NCBI GenBank assembly: GCA_003694425.1 | Contig: RFJX01000119.1 | Span: 1 to 6,989 of the forward strand | Direction of reading: 5' to 3' | Length of the DNA stretch: 6,989 nucleotides | DNA from: Gammaproteobacteria bacterium | GTDB taxonomy: Bacteria; Pseudomonadota; Gammaproteobacteria; J113 | Part shown: piece after piece, positions 6,463 through 6,989 of the stretch | Numbering within the stretch: position 1 is the stretch's first letter | Layout of the letters: every line of letters starts with the position of its first letter | The notes under the pieces: generated by a model | What the model was told of the DNA's origin: nothing | The model's database searches: none | Seen by the model: only the letters and a program-made list of their open reading frames with translations | Made by a program: the position numbers and the translations under genes

Positions 6463-6989
6463 AGGTGAGACGCTTTTTCGCCCGTGACATGCGAGAGGGG
6501 CTGCGGATGGTCCGGGAGGCCCAGGGCCCCGATGTGCTGATCCTCTCCAACCGCAAGGTGCCCGGCGGGGTCGAACTCGTCACGGCCGAGGATTACGACG
6601 AGAAACTGCTCAGATCCTCCACTGCGCCCCGCGAACCCTCTGCCCCGAAGCGGACCCCCGCCGACCTGAAGGCCGCACTGGAGGCGGCCCGCAAGGGGCG
6701 GCCGCCGCAGCCCCCCGGCGAGGACCGACCCGCCCCGGCATCAGGACCGCATCCCGATACACCTGCATCACGACCCGGAGTCACCGCGCCCAGGGCCCCG
6801 GCAGCGGAGACCTCCGCGGCACAGGCCCAGGTCCTCTGGACCGACGAAGGGATGCTGGAGCGGATGCAGGAGGAGATCCAGACCCTGCGCGGGCTGCTGG
6901 AACAGCAGCTCTCCGGCCTGGCCTGGGGGGAACTCGGGCGCCGGACACCGGTGGCCGCGGCCCTGCTCCACGGGCTCTCGGCCCTGGGC
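6459..6989 (+). CDS. flhF: Flagellar placement GTPase FlhF, N-terminal part (3' end cut by window)
   Basis: FlhF is an SRP-type GTPase that localises to the cell pole and, with FlhG/FleN, sets the position and number of polar flagella. The frame is open from ATG 6459 to the window end, giving 177 residues without a stop. Residues 1-50 are the conserved B domain: MKVRRFFARDMREGLRMVRE, then QGPDVLILSNRKVPGGVEL and TAEDYDE. Residues about 52-125 are a low-complexity Pro/Ala/Arg linker, as usual in this family. Residues 129-177 (GMLERMQEEIQTLRGLLEQQ, then LSGLAW) begin the helical N domain. The GTP-binding P-loop and the rest of the G domain lie beyond the window, so GTPase activity cannot be judged here. 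The start is fixed by an in-frame TGA at 6453-6455 and by the canonical MKVRRFF beginning. It follows flhA by 49 bases, the largest gap in the window, and may have its own promoter inside flhA. Confidence 0.96.
   Translation, partial: MKVRRFFARDMREGLRMVREAQGPDVLILSNRKVPGGVELVTAEDYDEKLLRSSTAPREPSAPKRTPADLKAALEAARKGRPPQPPGEDRPAPASGPHPDTPASRPGVTAPRAPAAETSAAQAQVLWTDEGMLERMQEEIQTLRGLLEQQLSGLAWGELGRRTPVAAALLHGLSALG

Overview
The window is a single, fully packed stretch of a flagellar gene cluster, all on the + strand. It runs from the second half of fliM through fliN, fliO, fliP, fliQ, fliR, flhB and flhA into the first third of flhF, where the window ends. The DNA is visibly GC-rich with strong G/C preference at third codon positions. 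The order fliM-N-O-P-Q-R-flhB-flhA-flhF, with flhF directly after flhA, is typical of polarly flagellated Gammaproteobacteria (Pseudomonas/Vibrio-like and purple-sulfur-type lineages). I infer a high-GC gammaproteobacterium but cannot name a genus.

Layout: 1-480 fliM (C-terminal half) and 473-907 fliN encode the C-ring (switch) proteins that rotate and switch the motor. 926-1354 fliO, 1351-2103 fliP, 2114-2383 fliQ, 2393-3169 fliR, 3174-4313 flhB and 4310-6409 flhA encode the membrane export gate of the flagellar type III secretion system and its assembly factor FliO. 6459-6989 is the start of flhF, the SRP-like GTPase that sets flagellar position and number. The genes overlap or are separated by 4 to 18 bases up to flhA. 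The only larger gap is 49 bases before flhF. There is no stretch over 300 bases without a gene, and I see no RNA gene, mobile element, CRISPR array or intrinsic terminator.

How they work together: FliP, FliQ and FliR form the core export channel, with FliO helping FliP assemble. FlhB sits on that channel and sets substrate specificity through self-cleavage at an NPxH site (here NPSH). FlhA forms the ring that couples proton flow and chaperone-substrate docking to export. FliM and FliN form the cytoplasmic ring that receives CheY-P and export substrates. FlhF places the structure at the cell pole.

The protein content is ordinary and I found no new protein system. The most useful non-coding observation is a well-matched sigma-54 (-24/-12) promoter-like sequence inside the 3' part of flhA (6114-6129). 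It lies in a locally AT-richer patch with atypical codons, about 330 bases upstream of flhF, and suggests a separate promoter for flhF and the genes after it. A 16-codon mini-ORF whose stop overlaps the flhF start is a second, weaker point.
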